Assembly (NCBI GenBank): GCA_021806865.1
Contig: JAKAPU010000001.1
Span: 1 to 64,000 of the forward strand
Direction of reading: 5' to 3'
DNA from: an archaeon
GTDB taxonomy: Archaea > Thermoproteota > Nitrososphaeria > Nitrososphaerales > CADDZS01
Length of the DNA: 64,000 nt
In this document: piece by piece, positions 51,740 to 61,716 of the stretch
Layout of the letters: each line of letters starts with the position of its first letter
Numbering within the stretch: the first letter of the stretch is position 1
Notes under the pieces: model-generated
Told to the model about the DNA's origin: nothing
Database searches by the model: none
The model's input: the letters and a program-made list of their open reading frames with translations, nothing else
Position numbers and translations under genes: made by a program

Positions 51740-52699
51740 ATGGATCGGACATTTGAGAAAACATTGCTAACAGAACGAGATACCGAGAAAAGGCTACGAA
51801 TTTCAGTCATTGTGGCGACCCTGGCAGCGAGGCCAGAGATTCTTTCGCAATGCATAGGAGGAGTCTTAGAGCAAAGCTACAAGCCAATTGAACTCATAAT
51901 CGTCAATGACGGACCACATAACATCCTAACTGAGATTCTTGATTCGTTTTCATTTCCACGTGAAACCGCTATACGAGTTGTGAATAACACGCGTCGAATG
52001 GGACCTGCGGAGGCAAGGAACCAGGGGCTGGAAATCGCAAACGGCGATATTGTTGCCTTCATAGATGACGATGCAATCCCAGATGTTAACTGGCTAGTCT
52101 TTCTTGTTGAAGCGTACAAATCAAAGAAGGTGGGAGGGGTTTGTGGCAAGGTCTTATACCCTAACAGCAAAGGTACGGAAGACGCACGTCGAATCACATG
52201 GTACTTTGATGTACTTTACGATCGATCGCCCGTCATTTGTAGTACTGACTTGATGAGGGGTGTGAATATGTCGTATAGAAGAGACGTGATACGACGGGCA
52301 GGAGGATTTCTAAGGTCCCTCGGTGTCTATTCCTTTTCAGAAGATGTAGAACTCAGTTTGAAGGTGAGAGACTTGGGTTATCTCTTGCTGTATCAGCCGC
52401 TGTCGGCAGTCATTCATTTTGATCTACCCTATGGAGGAGTCAAGCCTAATTTTTTGCCGCGTGCCTATTACTTTACTCGTAACCGAGTGTTGGTAATGTT
52501 AGAGCATCCGAGGTTCTTCAAATTGCCAAAGTCAATAGCAGGTTTCTTTTTGTTCAGTAGTAGAAAGGCTGTTAGAGATTGTGTTCGGAATAATGCTAAG
52601 GCGAAGGTAGTGTTAGCAATCGTGTTTGTGACTCGCGGCACACTGGAGGCTTTCGCGCTAAGTTTCAAGAGTAGGCTTCGTAGAAATCATCGAAGCTGA
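51740..52699 (+). CDS. Glycosyltransferase, GT2 family
   Basis: A 319-residue GT2 enzyme with ISVIVATLAARPEILSQCIGG, IIVNDGPHN, the metal-binding AFIDDDAIPD, and FSEDVELSLKVRDLGY. C-terminal basic and hydrophobic segments may bind the membrane surface. ATG at 51740. It is followed after 65 bp by the sulfotransferase gene, so the two may modify the same glycan. Confidence 0.83.
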   Translation: MDRTFEKTLLTERDTEKRLRISVIVATLAARPEILSQCIGGVLEQSYKPIELIIVNDGPHNILTEILDSFSFPRETAIRVVNNTRRMGPAEARNQGLEIANGDIVAFIDDDAIPDVNWLVFLVEAYKSKKVGGVCGKVLYPNSKGTEDARRITWYFDVLYDRSPVICSTDLMRGVNMSYRRDVIRRAGGFLRSLGVYSFSEDVELSLKVRDLGYLLLYQPLSAVIHFDLPYGGVKPNFLPRAYYFTRNRVLVMLEHPRFFKLPKSIAGFFLFSSRKAVRDCVRNNAKAKVVLAIVFVTRGTLEAFALSFKSRLRRNHRS

Positions 52700-52764
52700 T
52701 ATACAAGACACAAATAGTCACGGTGCGCAACCCCCATGCATAGAAAGAGAGGGCCTCAGAATTT

Positions 52765-53646
52765 TTGGCCGAAGGCGTCGTGATTACTGGGATGAGAAGG
52801 AGCGGCACCTCACTGACTGCAAATATTCTCAGAGGCATGGGGTTCGTATTTCACAACGACGCAAGGTCTGCAGATAACTTCAATGAGGAAGGATACTGGG
52901 AAAGCCGCAGATCTGAAATCCTGAATACAAAGTTGTTATCCTATCTCGGCGGAGACCAAGATAAGCCGGGTGGCACACCAAAGGGTTGGGAAAACGATAA
53001 GAAACTTCAAAAACTCTCGCATGAATGCGAGTCATTTGTTTCCGAACTCCAGAGCCATGAGCTGTGGGGATGGAAAGACACCCGCCTTTGCATTACTCTT
53101 CCCTTCTGGAAACGCTATCTTGGAAAAGACGTGAATTACTTGGTCTGCGTAAGAAATCCCCTAGAAGTTGCACGGTCGTGGCACAAAATGGATCGGAACA
53201 TTGACATCGCTACTGCAACATCTTTATGGTTCACATTCACAGCAAATGCTCTAAAAAGTACTTTTGGAGAATCAACTCTTTTGATCTTTCATGAGGACTA
53301 TTTCTCTCAACCAGAGGCACAGATTTCTAAGATAGCTAGTTTCATTGGCCGTAAATATGATCCAGCCGTTCTTTCTGTGGCGGCTCACAATCTGCGGCAC
53401 CAAGAATCTTCTCCAAATGAGCTATTAATGCACCCTGACGTATCGGATTCTGTCAAGCTACTTTACTCTTCTCTTCTTCTCAGCAAGTCAGACAAACCCA
53501 TCCTAAGAAGTCTGCAAGAACAGTTCAAGGACTATTCGAAGGGATTTTCCTCATGGAATCGCAGGGTAGTTCACCGTCTGAAATATTATGCTTCGTTTGG
53601 TGATGGGCGGATACTTACTAGAATACTAAAGGGCATTGTGACTTGA
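52765..53646 (+). CDS. PAPS-dependent sulfotransferase
   Basis: A 293-residue protein with the 5'-phosphosulfate loop VVITGMRRSGTSLTANILRG near the N-terminus and the 3'-phosphate-binding VCVRNPLEVARSWHKM. It should move sulfate from PAPS to a sugar or lipid, in the cytoplasm. TTG start. A broken APS kinase gene, which would make PAPS, starts 12 bp downstream on the same strand; the pair forms a sulfation module. Confidence 0.83.
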   Translation: MAEGVVITGMRRSGTSLTANILRGMGFVFHNDARSADNFNEEGYWESRRSEILNTKLLSYLGGDQDKPGGTPKGWENDKKLQKLSHECESFVSELQSHELWGWKDTRLCITLPFWKRYLGKDVNYLVCVRNPLEVARSWHKMDRNIDIATATSLWFTFTANALKSTFGESTLLIFHEDYFSQPEAQISKIASFIGRKYDPAVLSVAAHNLRHQESSPNELLMHPDVSDSVKLLYSSLLLSKSDKPILRSLQEQFKDYSKGFSSWNRRVVHRLKYYASFGDGRILTRILKGIVT

Positions 53647-53658
53647 TGTGACGGAAGT

Positions 53659-54229
53659 TTGACACTAAATTCAAAAGACGAATCAGAATTGAGGCCAAAA
53701 GGCTTCACAATTTGGATGACGGGTTGCCCGCGTCGGGCAAGTCGACGCTTGCTAGTCTGCTCAAACAAAAATGTGAAATCGATTTCGGAAGATTTGTGGA
53801 AGTATTGGACGGAGATGAGGTACGCAAAGGACTTTCGAAGGATCTTGGATTATCAAAAGAAGACCGAGAAGAACACGCGAGAAGAGTGTCCTATCTTGCG
53901 AAGGTTCTCTCAAGAAATGGTGTTATTTCGATAGTGGCGCAGATTTCACACTATAGAGCCTCAAGAACAATGGAAGAGAGCTTGTCGGAGCTGATCGATT
54001 CGTAGAGGTCTACGTCAAAGCCTCTCTGTCTACGTGTGAGAAAAGAGATCCAAAGGGACTCTATGCAAGAGCCAGACGAGGCGAAATCAACGACATGACT
54101 GGCATTCAGGATCCTTATGAAGTACCAACACAGCCAGACATTATAATCGATACTGAGAATAATACCCCACAAGAGTGCATAAGCCTGCTTACTGACGAGC
54201 TTATGAAGAAAGGTTACTTACAACGATAG
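53659..54229 (+). pseudogene. cysC: APS kinase (CysC) with two frameshifts
   Basis: The three pieces of one APS kinase lie in different frames. Frame 1: LRPKGFTIWMTG. Then, one base missing near 53722, LPASGKSTLASLLKQ through DGDEVRKGLSKDLGLSKEDR to ISHYRASRTME. Then, one base missing near 53997, FVEVYVKASLSTCEKRDPKG to GLYARARRGEIND and LQR-TAG. APS kinase turns adenylylsulfate into PAPS. Two single-base losses could be a true pseudogene or assembly errors. Start TTG 53659 is tentative. Confidence 0.72.
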
Positions 54230-54298
54230 TGTGAAGCGATAACGGCGTTGAGCCGAGTGTGTATTCCCTTTGCAATTCTGGAATAATCAGCAAATATG

Positions 54299-55471
54299 TC
54301 ACTCTTGAGTAAACAAACGTTCCAACTGCTGCATCACAATTGGCCAAGAGAAATTGCGCAGTACGTGCTCGCGAGCTTTGTCGCACATCTGGTAATATTC
54401 AGTTCTCGATTTAGACCACTCGTCGTAGACTCTTGCAATCATATTTGCAAATGCACTTGGGGAATAATCAGCGACAATGAAACCTGTTTCCTCGTCAAGG
54501 ACTGTTTGTCTGAAGCCACTTGCGCCAGAGACTATAACAGGCGTTCCACTTGCCTGAGCCTCCAAAGCCACCAAGCCAAAAGGTTCCTTCCTGCTCGGCA
54601 AAAGGACAACAGTGGATTCTCGGTAAAGCGAAGCCAACTCATCTTCCGTAACAAAGCCCTTGTATTCAACACTTCTCTCCTTTTTGCTCCAATTACCGAG
54701 GTATGAACCAAGTTCTCCTCCGGGAGTTGCGATTACTAAATGCATGACAATCTCTTCGTGGTCTCTCTTCAGTATTGAATAGATCTCTGGAAGAAGATCT
54801 GCACCTTTGGTCTTTGTCAGAGCACCAACGAACAGAATAGTAAACTCCTTGTTCTTCGTTCCCGGACAAAATTTCGAGCATTCAACGCCATTTGGAATGT
54901 ATAATACCGGACACCGCAACCTAGCCCTCAAATCTTCCGCTTCGTTGAGGTTGACACAGTGGACCGCACCAAGAACTCTTAATTTCACGTACAGCACGAG
55001 TAGCGCGAGGTAATATGGAGGCAAAGCAAGATTCACATGGACTCCGACAATAACCCGCCTAGTGCCCGATAGAGTTGCAAGGAACAGTAACATTAGAAGT
55101 CGGGCAGCGTTCGTACGTACGGACATGATGTATACTCGATTACACCTATGAAAAACTTGAAAAATGCCTGCTCCTAGAGGCACGAACTCCAAGTTTCGAT
55201 TTACAAAATTGGCTAGTCTGTTCTTAAATGAAAGTCTTAACGAAACGAATCTTAGCTCTCTTCTGTGGATCTCTGGCAAGGTGTTCCCGAGAATAGAAAG
55301 ACGGCGTCCTAGATCGTCTTCTGTTTTCACATACTTATGTAATTGATCTGGAAAGTATGCAATGCTGGGATCGAATCCATCGGTCTTCAGTTGACTGCAC
55401 ACTTCGATTAGCCACTTTTCTGAGCCTCGAAATATAAGCAGGCTTGAACCATGCACAAAAGTTATCTTCAT
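54299..55471 (-). CDS. Glycosyltransferase, GT4 family
   Basis: A 390-residue GT-B enzyme: FRGSEKWLIEVCSQLKTDGF, FTILFVGALTKTKGADLLPEI and PSRKEPFGLVALEAQASGTPV. ATG at 55471. Convergent with the APS kinase remnant. Its donor is unknown; probably acts on the same surface glycan as its neighbours. Confidence 0.84.
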   Translation of the reverse strand: MKITFVHGSSLLIFRGSEKWLIEVCSQLKTDGFDPSIAYFPDQLHKYVKTEDDLGRRLSILGNTLPEIHRRELRFVSLRLSFKNRLANFVNRNLEFVPLGAGIFQVFHRCNRVYIMSVRTNAARLLMLLFLATLSGTRRVIVGVHVNLALPPYYLALLVLYVKLRVLGAVHCVNLNEAEDLRARLRCPVLYIPNGVECSKFCPGTKNKEFTILFVGALTKTKGADLLPEIYSILKRDHEEIVMHLVIATPGGELGSYLGNWSKKERSVEYKGFVTEDELASLYRESTVVLLPSRKEPFGLVALEAQASGTPVIVSGASGFRQTVLDEETGFIVADYSPSAFANMIARVYDEWSKSRTEYYQMCDKAREHVLRNFSWPIVMQQLERLFTQE

Positions 55472-55545
55472 TGGTGTATCATTTCCTTGACACCTAGCAT
55501 ATTTATCATGTAGGTTGTAGCAATTGAGACAACATAAAGCATTAC

Positions 55546-56322
55546 ATGTTTGTTTCGACCTCCGAATTCAAGATGCTACGATACAGTTTCTGTATGACTC
55601 ATTACAATAATTCCGTCAGAATAAGGGAGTCACTCGATAGCATCCTGAACCAAATCGACGATAGTTTTGAGATAGTAATTGTTGATAGCTTCAGCAATGA
55701 TGGTTCTGAAAAAGTACTCATGGAGTACGAAAAACAAGGGAAAATCCATCTGATCAAGGCCAAGACCAATAGAGGCAGAGCTAGGCAAATTGCATTTGAA
55801 AACTCCAAAGGCAAGTATATTCTTGCGCACTTTGATCTAGATGATGTGTTCAATCCCATCATAAATGACCTTCTGCAACTCTACCATAAACGCCTAGACG
55901 GAATGATGTTGAAGATCAATAATACGAAAAATGTTGGCTATTGGAATGGCAAGTTCTCTTGCCTAATAGCTCCTAGAACACTCATTGAAGAAATCGGAGG
56001 TTGGCCGAGCACGCAGTTTCGAGAGGATCTTTACATTTGGTACAAGGCACAACAAATTAGGAGGTATGCTTGGACGCAAGCAGAGTTGATTAGGTACACA
56101 TTTAATGAGCATCGAGAACGCTCGGGCATTGTCGGCTGGAATAGTTACAGATTGGGAGAGTATATGGATGCTTACCGACTGGGCTTTCGGCCACGTCCGA
56201 GAAGGCGCTTGGATAGAATAGTCCAGCTTGTAGCTTATCTGTCAACATTTCCTCATCCCCCAAAACTGAGTCAGGACTTTGACTCCGAAGATTCTCAATA
56301 TTTTGTTTCATTGCCAGAGTAA
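55546..56322 (+). CDS. Glycosyltransferase, GT2 family
   Basis: A 258-residue GT2 enzyme: CMTHYNNSVRIRESLDSILN, IVDSFSNDGSEK, RGRARQIAFENSKGKYIL and metal-site HFDLDDVFNP. ATG at 55546, with an in-frame ATG at 55573 that starts closer to the domain. It is a paralog of the two GT2 enzymes at 59.8 and 60.9 kb (shared RG-x-x-RQ-x-AFE-x-SKG and DxDD patterns). Confidence 0.83.
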   Translation: MFVSTSEFKMLRYSFCMTHYNNSVRIRESLDSILNQIDDSFEIVIVDSFSNDGSEKVLMEYEKQGKIHLIKAKTNRGRARQIAFENSKGKYILAHFDLDDVFNPIINDLLQLYHKRLDGMMLKINNTKNVGYWNGKFSCLIAPRTLIEEIGGWPSTQFREDLYIWYKAQQIRRYAWTQAELIRYTFNEHRERSGIVGWNSYRLGEYMDAYRLGFRPRPRRRLDRIVQLVAYLSTFPHPPKLSQDFDSEDSQYFVSLPE

Positions 56323-56513
56323 TGGAGACTCATTTTCATTTCAAACGGATTTCATCGACATTGATTTACCAAAAGCTAGTCTGATACTGCGATTAAGTTA
56401 GGTGAGACTACACGACCTTCAGAAGGCAAAGAGGACTTGGGAGATTCGACATGCAATACCAAACTAACAATAGACCTTACGTCAGAAAAAAGAAATATGT
56501 GACATTCTGAAGC

Positions 56514-57437
56514 ATGTTAAGAAATCGGGATGGCTCGAAGTTGCCAAACAGTCCCAGAATCTCAGTGATAATGCCAAATTTCAACAAGAGTTCCTACATA
56601 GGCGAAGCTATCGAAAGCGTTCTTACGCAGACTTATCAGGACTTTGAACTGATAATCATCGATGATTGTTCGACCGATTCCTCTATACAAGTTATCGACA
56701 CTTTTCGGAGAAGAGATTCTCGCATCCACCTGATTCGGCACCTAAGAAATCTAGGCGTTTCTAAAGCTAGAAACGATGGACTAGCCTACTCATCTGGAAG
56801 ATTTGTTTCCTTCTTAGATTCTGACGATGTTTATGCTTCGACAAGACTCGACGCGCAGATGCGAATTCTGAGCGAAAGAGAAAAACCCGTAGTAGTCTAT
56901 ACAGATTGGTTCGAAATTGATAGTTCGGGGTATATCGTGGTGCCATTTCATGATGATGCTGAGCGATCAGAAGGAATGTGGTTTCCCTACTTTCTTGTTG
57001 GAACAACACCTACTGCAAGCATAATGTTTCCTAGAACGTGTTTGGACAAGGTCGGTCTGTTCGACGAGTCGTTACATTCTAGCGAAGATGTAGACTTCTC
57101 GCTAAGACTAGCAAAGTCGTTTCCCTTTGCATACATCCCTCTTCCACTTTACGGTTATCGCGTTTATTCAGGTAATTTCGTGCGACGAGATTCTAGAGCA
57201 ATGAACTTTCGTTGGAAGACAATTGTTCTTGAAAAGCATGTGTTAGGCGACCTCTCATCACTCGATTCCAGAACAAGAAAACTCGCCTATGATAAGCTCT
57301 TTGCGCGGTATCTGAGTTCAGGCCAATACACAAAACTACTTCGTGTTGGCATTACCAAACGATACGGACTATGGTCGCTTCTAGAAATGCCACTCAGGAG
57401 TCGATTCTTCAGGAAGCGAGTGCAGTTGACAATATGA
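56514..57437 (+). CDS. Glycosyltransferase, GT2 family
   Basis: A 307-residue GT2 enzyme with ISVIMPNFNKSSYIGEAIESVLTQTYQDFELI, IDDCSTDSSIQ, FLDSDDVYAS and SSEDVDFSLRLAKS. C-terminal half is basic. ATG at 56514. A more canonical GT2 than the RGRxRQ group; substrate unknown. Confidence 0.85.
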   Translation: MLRNRDGSKLPNSPRISVIMPNFNKSSYIGEAIESVLTQTYQDFELIIIDDCSTDSSIQVIDTFRRRDSRIHLIRHLRNLGVSKARNDGLAYSSGRFVSFLDSDDVYASTRLDAQMRILSEREKPVVVYTDWFEIDSSGYIVVPFHDDAERSEGMWFPYFLVGTTPTASIMFPRTCLDKVGLFDESLHSSEDVDFSLRLAKSFPFAYIPLPLYGYRVYSGNFVRRDSRAMNFRWKTIVLEKHVLGDLSSLDSRTRKLAYDKLFARYLSSGQYTKLLRVGITKRYGLWSLLEMPLRSRFFRKRVQLTI

Positions 57438-57812
57438 TCACCTTCTTGCAAAGGCTGATCTTTGCTAAGTAGGTCCATTTGAATTTCACTAGTCAGATCT
57501 GCGAATTGCCAATCTGACGCATCAGAGTAGGCTATCAATTTCTCTTGGGAGATTGTTGACATCCTTGTCAGATCTGTAACTGGATCCGATATGGTGTAGT
57601 AATGCGACATTCATAGGGTGTTCTCATTTGAGGATCATTTTCAAGTAGTTCGCGAGAATCAATGATGACATGTGATTCAGAGTACTTTTTGAGTGACTTA
57701 GTTATTCACAGCGGGGAACAGAAGATGCTCGTTGTTTGGACTTTGGATGAATGATGGATTAAAATAGATATCCTAAAGTAAATCAGGTTGTTAGAGCTTC
57801 CAAGATACCAGA
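57438..57812. other. 375-bp region without gene
   Basis: The stretch contains AT-rich sequence and a minus-strand ORF overlapping the GT2 end that I consider a shadow. A TATA-like TTAAAATAG near 57758-57767 could serve the ABC exporter. No RNA or repeat seen. Confidence 0.35.
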
Positions 57813-58868
57813 ATGCCGCAGGACATCCCAGCTGTGCAAGTGACAAACCTCGTAAAGCGTTATAGTGGCAAAGCTGGAACACTTCTTGGCGGCTATCAGA
57901 TTAAGGGCCTTATCTCTATGATTAGAGGTAATCAGGAACGCAATGTCACTGCTCTGGACGGAGTGAGCTTTTCAGTTTCACGCGGCCAAGTTTTTGGTTT
58001 ACTTGGGCCAAACGGAGCCGGGAAGACAACTCTGATCAAGATTCTTTCGACCTTGATTCTCCCTGATTCAGGACAAGCACTGGTCGATGGAATAGACGTC
58101 GTAAAAAATCCAACTGCTTCCCTGAAAAGACTTCAATCGGTTCTCTCTGAATACGGAGGTTTCGAACGCAGATTGACCGGACGCCAAAACCTTGAATTCT
58201 TCGCTGCTTTGTATGGAATCCCGCGGAAGATCGCGAAGCCAAGGATAGATGAATTGCTCGAGTATTTTCACATGAGCGAAAAAGCTGATCTGATGTTCCA
58301 AAAATATTCGACTGGGATGGCGCGCAGACTACTTGTATGCAGAGCTTTGGTGAGCGACGCATCTATAATTCTGTTTGACGAGCCGACAAATGGTCTTGAC
58401 CCGGTCTCTGCTGCAGAGTTTCGAAAGCTTCTGACCCAAATTCTTGCAAAAGAAAGAGGCAAGACAGTCTTTTTGTCGACTCACAATCTGTGGGAAGCCC
58501 AAGAAATCTGCGACACGATTGCAGTTCTCAGGAAAGGCAGAATTTCTGCCATGGGGTCTCCTTCGGAAATCAGATATGCTGTCGCGGACACTATTAACAT
58601 TGTGCTTGGAGTTAGCCTGCCGTACAAGACAGAATTCCAAAAAATTGTGGACAAGGTTCGTCAGATCAATGGGATTTCGACGCTAGAAGTTGCAGAAACT
58701 GCCAATGATGATAATCTGATATTCTCTATAGAAGCTAACAGAGATTTGGACTACAACGGACTATTCGGAACGTTGATTACTGCGGGAGCTAAGGTCTCTT
58801 CCATTGAAGCTTCTCAACCGAGCTTAGAAGAGGCATTCTTCAAGTTAACCAAAGAGGCTACCGTCTGA
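57813..58868 (+). CDS. ABC transporter ATP-binding protein
   Basis: A 351-residue ATPase: Walker A GPNGAGKTTLIK, a degenerate signature YSTGMARRLLVC in place of LSGGQ, Walker B IILFDEPTNGLDP and the switch His in STHNLWEAQ. A C-terminal extension of about 90 residues may contact the partner or substrate. It shares one base with the permease gene (TGATG). Sited in a glycan cluster, it may export glycan, protein or lipid. Confidence 0.86.
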   Translation: MPQDIPAVQVTNLVKRYSGKAGTLLGGYQIKGLISMIRGNQERNVTALDGVSFSVSRGQVFGLLGPNGAGKTTLIKILSTLILPDSGQALVDGIDVVKNPTASLKRLQSVLSEYGGFERRLTGRQNLEFFAALYGIPRKIAKPRIDELLEYFHMSEKADLMFQKYSTGMARRLLVCRALVSDASIILFDEPTNGLDPVSAAEFRKLLTQILAKERGKTVFLSTHNLWEAQEICDTIAVLRKGRISAMGSPSEIRYAVADTINIVLGVSLPYKTEFQKIVDKVRQINGISTLEVAETANDDNLIFSIEANRDLDYNGLFGTLITAGAKVSSIEASQPSLEEAFFKLTKEATV

Positions 58869-59680
58869 TGAACGTCCCCTTCATCGAGCCTCGAAAGATA
58901 TGGGCTCTCACAAAACGCGACATCCACAATTGGACAAGTTACAAGAGTCAAATAATCACCACCACTATTGGTGGAGTAGTTGGTGTCGCGACTTGGGGAG
59001 TCAACTCGACTTATGTCAACCGACCAGTTCCCGAATATGGTACAAATTATCTGTCTTTCCTGATGGTAGGAATTCTGATAACTAATCTGATCATGCCCTT
59101 GAGCCAGGGTTTGCAGAGCCGGTTGAACCCTTGGACACTGGAGAACATTCTCATGACTGGAATCCGCTCTACCACTCTTGTAATTGGAACTGCGGCATGG
59201 ACTTACATCGTTTCAGTCCTGTTGTTCATTCCTGAACTCATTATAGCTTTTGCCGTCTTTCATGTTTCCCTTGATATCAATGTTTTTTCACTTGTGCTTG
59301 CCATTATGATATCAAGTACGATCGTGTTTTCTCTCGCAATGATTTCTACCGGACTGAGAATTGTCACAAAAGTTAGCGATCCAGTGACTTATGCAATAAC
59401 TCTTGCTGCTTCACTCCTTTCTGGGATGACCTTCCCTGTTGACCAGCTTAACCATTATCTCCCTGGACTTTCGACAGTTTCGTGGTTCTTGCCACAGACA
59501 TGGATATATCACATCGTGAGACTTTCCGCTCTTGAAAATTCTTCAATCTTGTCTCCTGGTACGGGCGAAGCATTCGCGATTACGTTCTGTATCGGGATAT
59601 TCCTTTTGTATTTCAGCGCGCAGATATTTCGCTGGGGTCTTCGAAGAGCGAAACGCGAAGCAACACTCAGCTGGTACTGA
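58868..59680 (+). CDS. ABC-2 type transporter permease
   Basis: A 270-residue membrane protein with six predicted helices and a short amphipathic N-terminus (IEPRKIWALTKRDIHNW), typical ABC-2 export permease layout. It is coupled to the ATPase gene (TGATG) and makes a two-gene exporter. Similar modules export polysaccharides, drugs or lipids; location favours a surface-glycan role. Confidence 0.83.
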   Translation: MNVPFIEPRKIWALTKRDIHNWTSYKSQIITTTIGGVVGVATWGVNSTYVNRPVPEYGTNYLSFLMVGILITNLIMPLSQGLQSRLNPWTLENILMTGIRSTTLVIGTAAWTYIVSVLLFIPELIIAFAVFHVSLDINVFSLVLAIMISSTIVFSLAMISTGLRIVTKVSDPVTYAITLAASLLSGMTFPVDQLNHYLPGLSTVSWFLPQTWIYHIVRLSALENSSILSPGTGEAFAITFCIGIFLLYFSAQIFRWGLRRAKREATLSWY

Positions 59681-59807
59681 CAGATTGACGGGCCCAGTCT
59701 AATTCTGCCGGCAACGCATTTGAAATTCTATCGCGGTTGATTCAATCCTAGCACAAAGATTTCGACAATGAAAATACTGTCGTTCTACGAAAAGCGAATA
59801 GATTAGG

Positions 59808-60557
59808 TCACCCAAGGGCCTCTCGGAATGCTTGTTCTACTAGGACCTCATAGTCTTCCAGTCTCAGCCGATACTTTTCAGCGACGACACCTTTTCTCTT
59901 AGCCTCAATCCAAGCAAGCACTGCCAAGGGTAAAAACAAAATCTTCTTTGCCAAATTTGCAGGTAGTGCATAGGATAATGGCTCTCCCCTCCTAATGGTA
60001 TCTCTGGCCCGCTGATATCGGTATCTAAGCTTGTAGAAGAATGGTCCCATCCCATGTGGTTTGACTCTAGATCTTGTCTGAATTGAAAGATAGCGTAATC
60101 GCCCTAGCGCAGCGATTCTTGCGTACAGCTCCCAGTCCTCTCCCCACTGCAGATCCTTCCAACCACCGACAGCTAATATAAGATCTCTAGGCGCAACAAA
60201 AAATCCTTTGCAAAGCATCATATTTCCTTCGAAATTGGCATGATAATAACCAATCAGTTTTGAAAGTATGGGTTTGTAGACATCATCTGCATCTATGTGG
60301 TCTATGATGAATTCTCCCTTGGAATGCTCGAATGCGCGCTGTCTTCCACATCCACGTGATGTCTTCTCAACAATAAGTCTAACCTTATTATCTCGTGCCA
60401 GTTCCTGCAAGACTTCCAGCGAACCATCAGTGCTACGATTATCCACCACAATAACTTCGTATTTCTGGTCGATTTGTGACAAGATACTATCAAGTGATTC
60501 CTTGATTGTGCTTATGCAGTTGTAAGTTGTGACACATATCGAATATTTCGGATTCAA
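59808..60557 (-). CDS. Glycosyltransferase, GT2 family
   Basis: A 249-residue GT2 enzyme: ICVTTYNCISTIKESLDSILS, VVDNRSTDGSLEV, RGCGRQRAFEHSKGEFIIDH and metal-site HIDADDVYKP, then LQWGEDWELYARIAALG. Paralog of 55546-56322 and 60883-61692. ATG at 60557. The C-terminal region has one amphipathic helix, perhaps a membrane contact. Confidence 0.83.
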   Translation of the reverse strand: MNPKYSICVTTYNCISTIKESLDSILSQIDQKYEVIVVDNRSTDGSLEVLQELARDNKVRLIVEKTSRGCGRQRAFEHSKGEFIIDHIDADDVYKPILSKLIGYYHANFEGNMMLCKGFFVAPRDLILAVGGWKDLQWGEDWELYARIAALGRLRYLSIQTRSRVKPHGMGPFFYKLRYRYQRARDTIRRGEPLSYALPANLAKKILFLPLAVLAWIEAKRKGVVAEKYRLRLEDYEVLVEQAFREALG

Positions 60558-60882
60558 TTTCTCTCTTCCATGATAATCATTGACATTTGCTCAAAGCATC
60601 GATATTGAATACACTGATGCAATGATGTGAAGACTTTTTGTCATACGCCCCGTCAACCAGAGCTTTTGGTGACATTTTATCTTTGATTGCGAGACACTCA
60701 TGCCTCCGAAGTCAAAACATCATCTCACTTAACAGGTCCGTTATCTCATGGACCAACTGAATGCACGTCTTTCTATTGGTATTTCGTTCTTGGCATATGT
60801 AGAACATTACACTATGCCCACATTTTCTTCAAGAGAATTCAGAAATATGGATAAATACAAACTCCAAGCAGTTGACACCCCG
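60558..60882. other. 325-bp region without gene
   Basis: Spacer between two GT2 paralogs on the minus strand. AT-rich, with no ORF, repeat or RNA fold that I can support; probably promoter and leader for the downstream GT2. Confidence 0.35.
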
Positions 60883-61692
60883 TCACTTTAGAAGTTTCTG
60901 AAGATCTTCTAGCTTTACTGTTTCGATCCTGGCAAGCTCTACCGGAATGAACTTGCGTCTATCAAGTTCAGAACCAATTTGTCCGTATCTCTTCATGAAC
61001 CGTGATCTGATATATCCAGCTACTGCAAGCATTCGAATGAAAAAGGAGCTCGCGGTTGCCCTCGAGTCTCTTTTTGCAGGGTTGATCCCAATCCGATAGC
61101 TGTCACGAGCTCTTTCATATTGATACATCAAGCGATGGGCCAAACTTCTGGCTCCTCCATGCGGTCGCATGTAAGTCCTAGGGTCAAACGGTATGAAGGT
61201 GAATTTACCAGCAGATGCGGTTCTTGCCCACAAATCCCTGTCTTCCCCCCACTGTAGATCTCTCCATCCGCCTAACTCGTTTAGAAGCGTCCGTGGCGCA
61301 ATCAGAAAACCATGGCACAGGAGAAGATTTCCTTCGAATTTTCGATGATACAGTCGAACCAGATCAAGAAAACACTGACTGTAAATGTCATCTAAATCCA
61401 ATTGATCGATTATGTACTCACCACTCGAATGTTCGAAGGCAAGCTGTCTGCCATGTCCACGGTTGCATTTCTGCAAAACCAATTTGATTTTTCCTTCGTA
61501 CTGAAATCGTCTTAGAATTTTGAGTGAACCGTCATTACTGAAGTTGTCAACGACTACAATCTCTGATTGGTCCTTCAGCTGGCTTGCCAACGAATTGATT
61601 GACCTCTCTATTGTCTCGATTGTGTTGTAGTTGGTAATACAAAGACTATATCTAGGTGAGCGAGACCGAATGGAATCTGCGTTCAAGTTCAT
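60883..61692 (-). CDS. Glycosyltransferase, GT2 family
   Basis: A 269-residue GT2 enzyme: LCITNYNTIETIERSINSLA, VVDNFSNDGSLKI, RGHGRQLAFEHSSGEYIIDQ and metal-site QLDLDDIYSQ, then LQWGEDRDLWARTASAG. Close relative of the neighbouring enzyme; probably a tandem duplication. ATG at 61692, 24 bp after the GT4 stop, so it is co-transcribed with it. Confidence 0.83.
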   Translation of the reverse strand: MNLNADSIRSRSPRYSLCITNYNTIETIERSINSLASQLKDQSEIVVVDNFSNDGSLKILRRFQYEGKIKLVLQKCNRGHGRQLAFEHSSGEYIIDQLDLDDIYSQCFLDLVRLYHRKFEGNLLLCHGFLIAPRTLLNELGGWRDLQWGEDRDLWARTASAGKFTFIPFDPRTYMRPHGGARSLAHRLMYQYERARDSYRIGINPAKRDSRATASSFFIRMLAVAGYIRSRFMKRYGQIGSELDRRKFIPVELARIETVKLEDLQKLLK

Positions 61693-61716
61693 GTTTCACG
61701 CATTTTTGTCTGAAGC

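Noticed and set aside
59700..59725. CATTTGAAATTCTA resembling the palindrome core
   Set aside because: The GTGA and TCAC ends are missing, there is no second site or TATA at the right spacing, and no gene starts nearby in the proper orientation.
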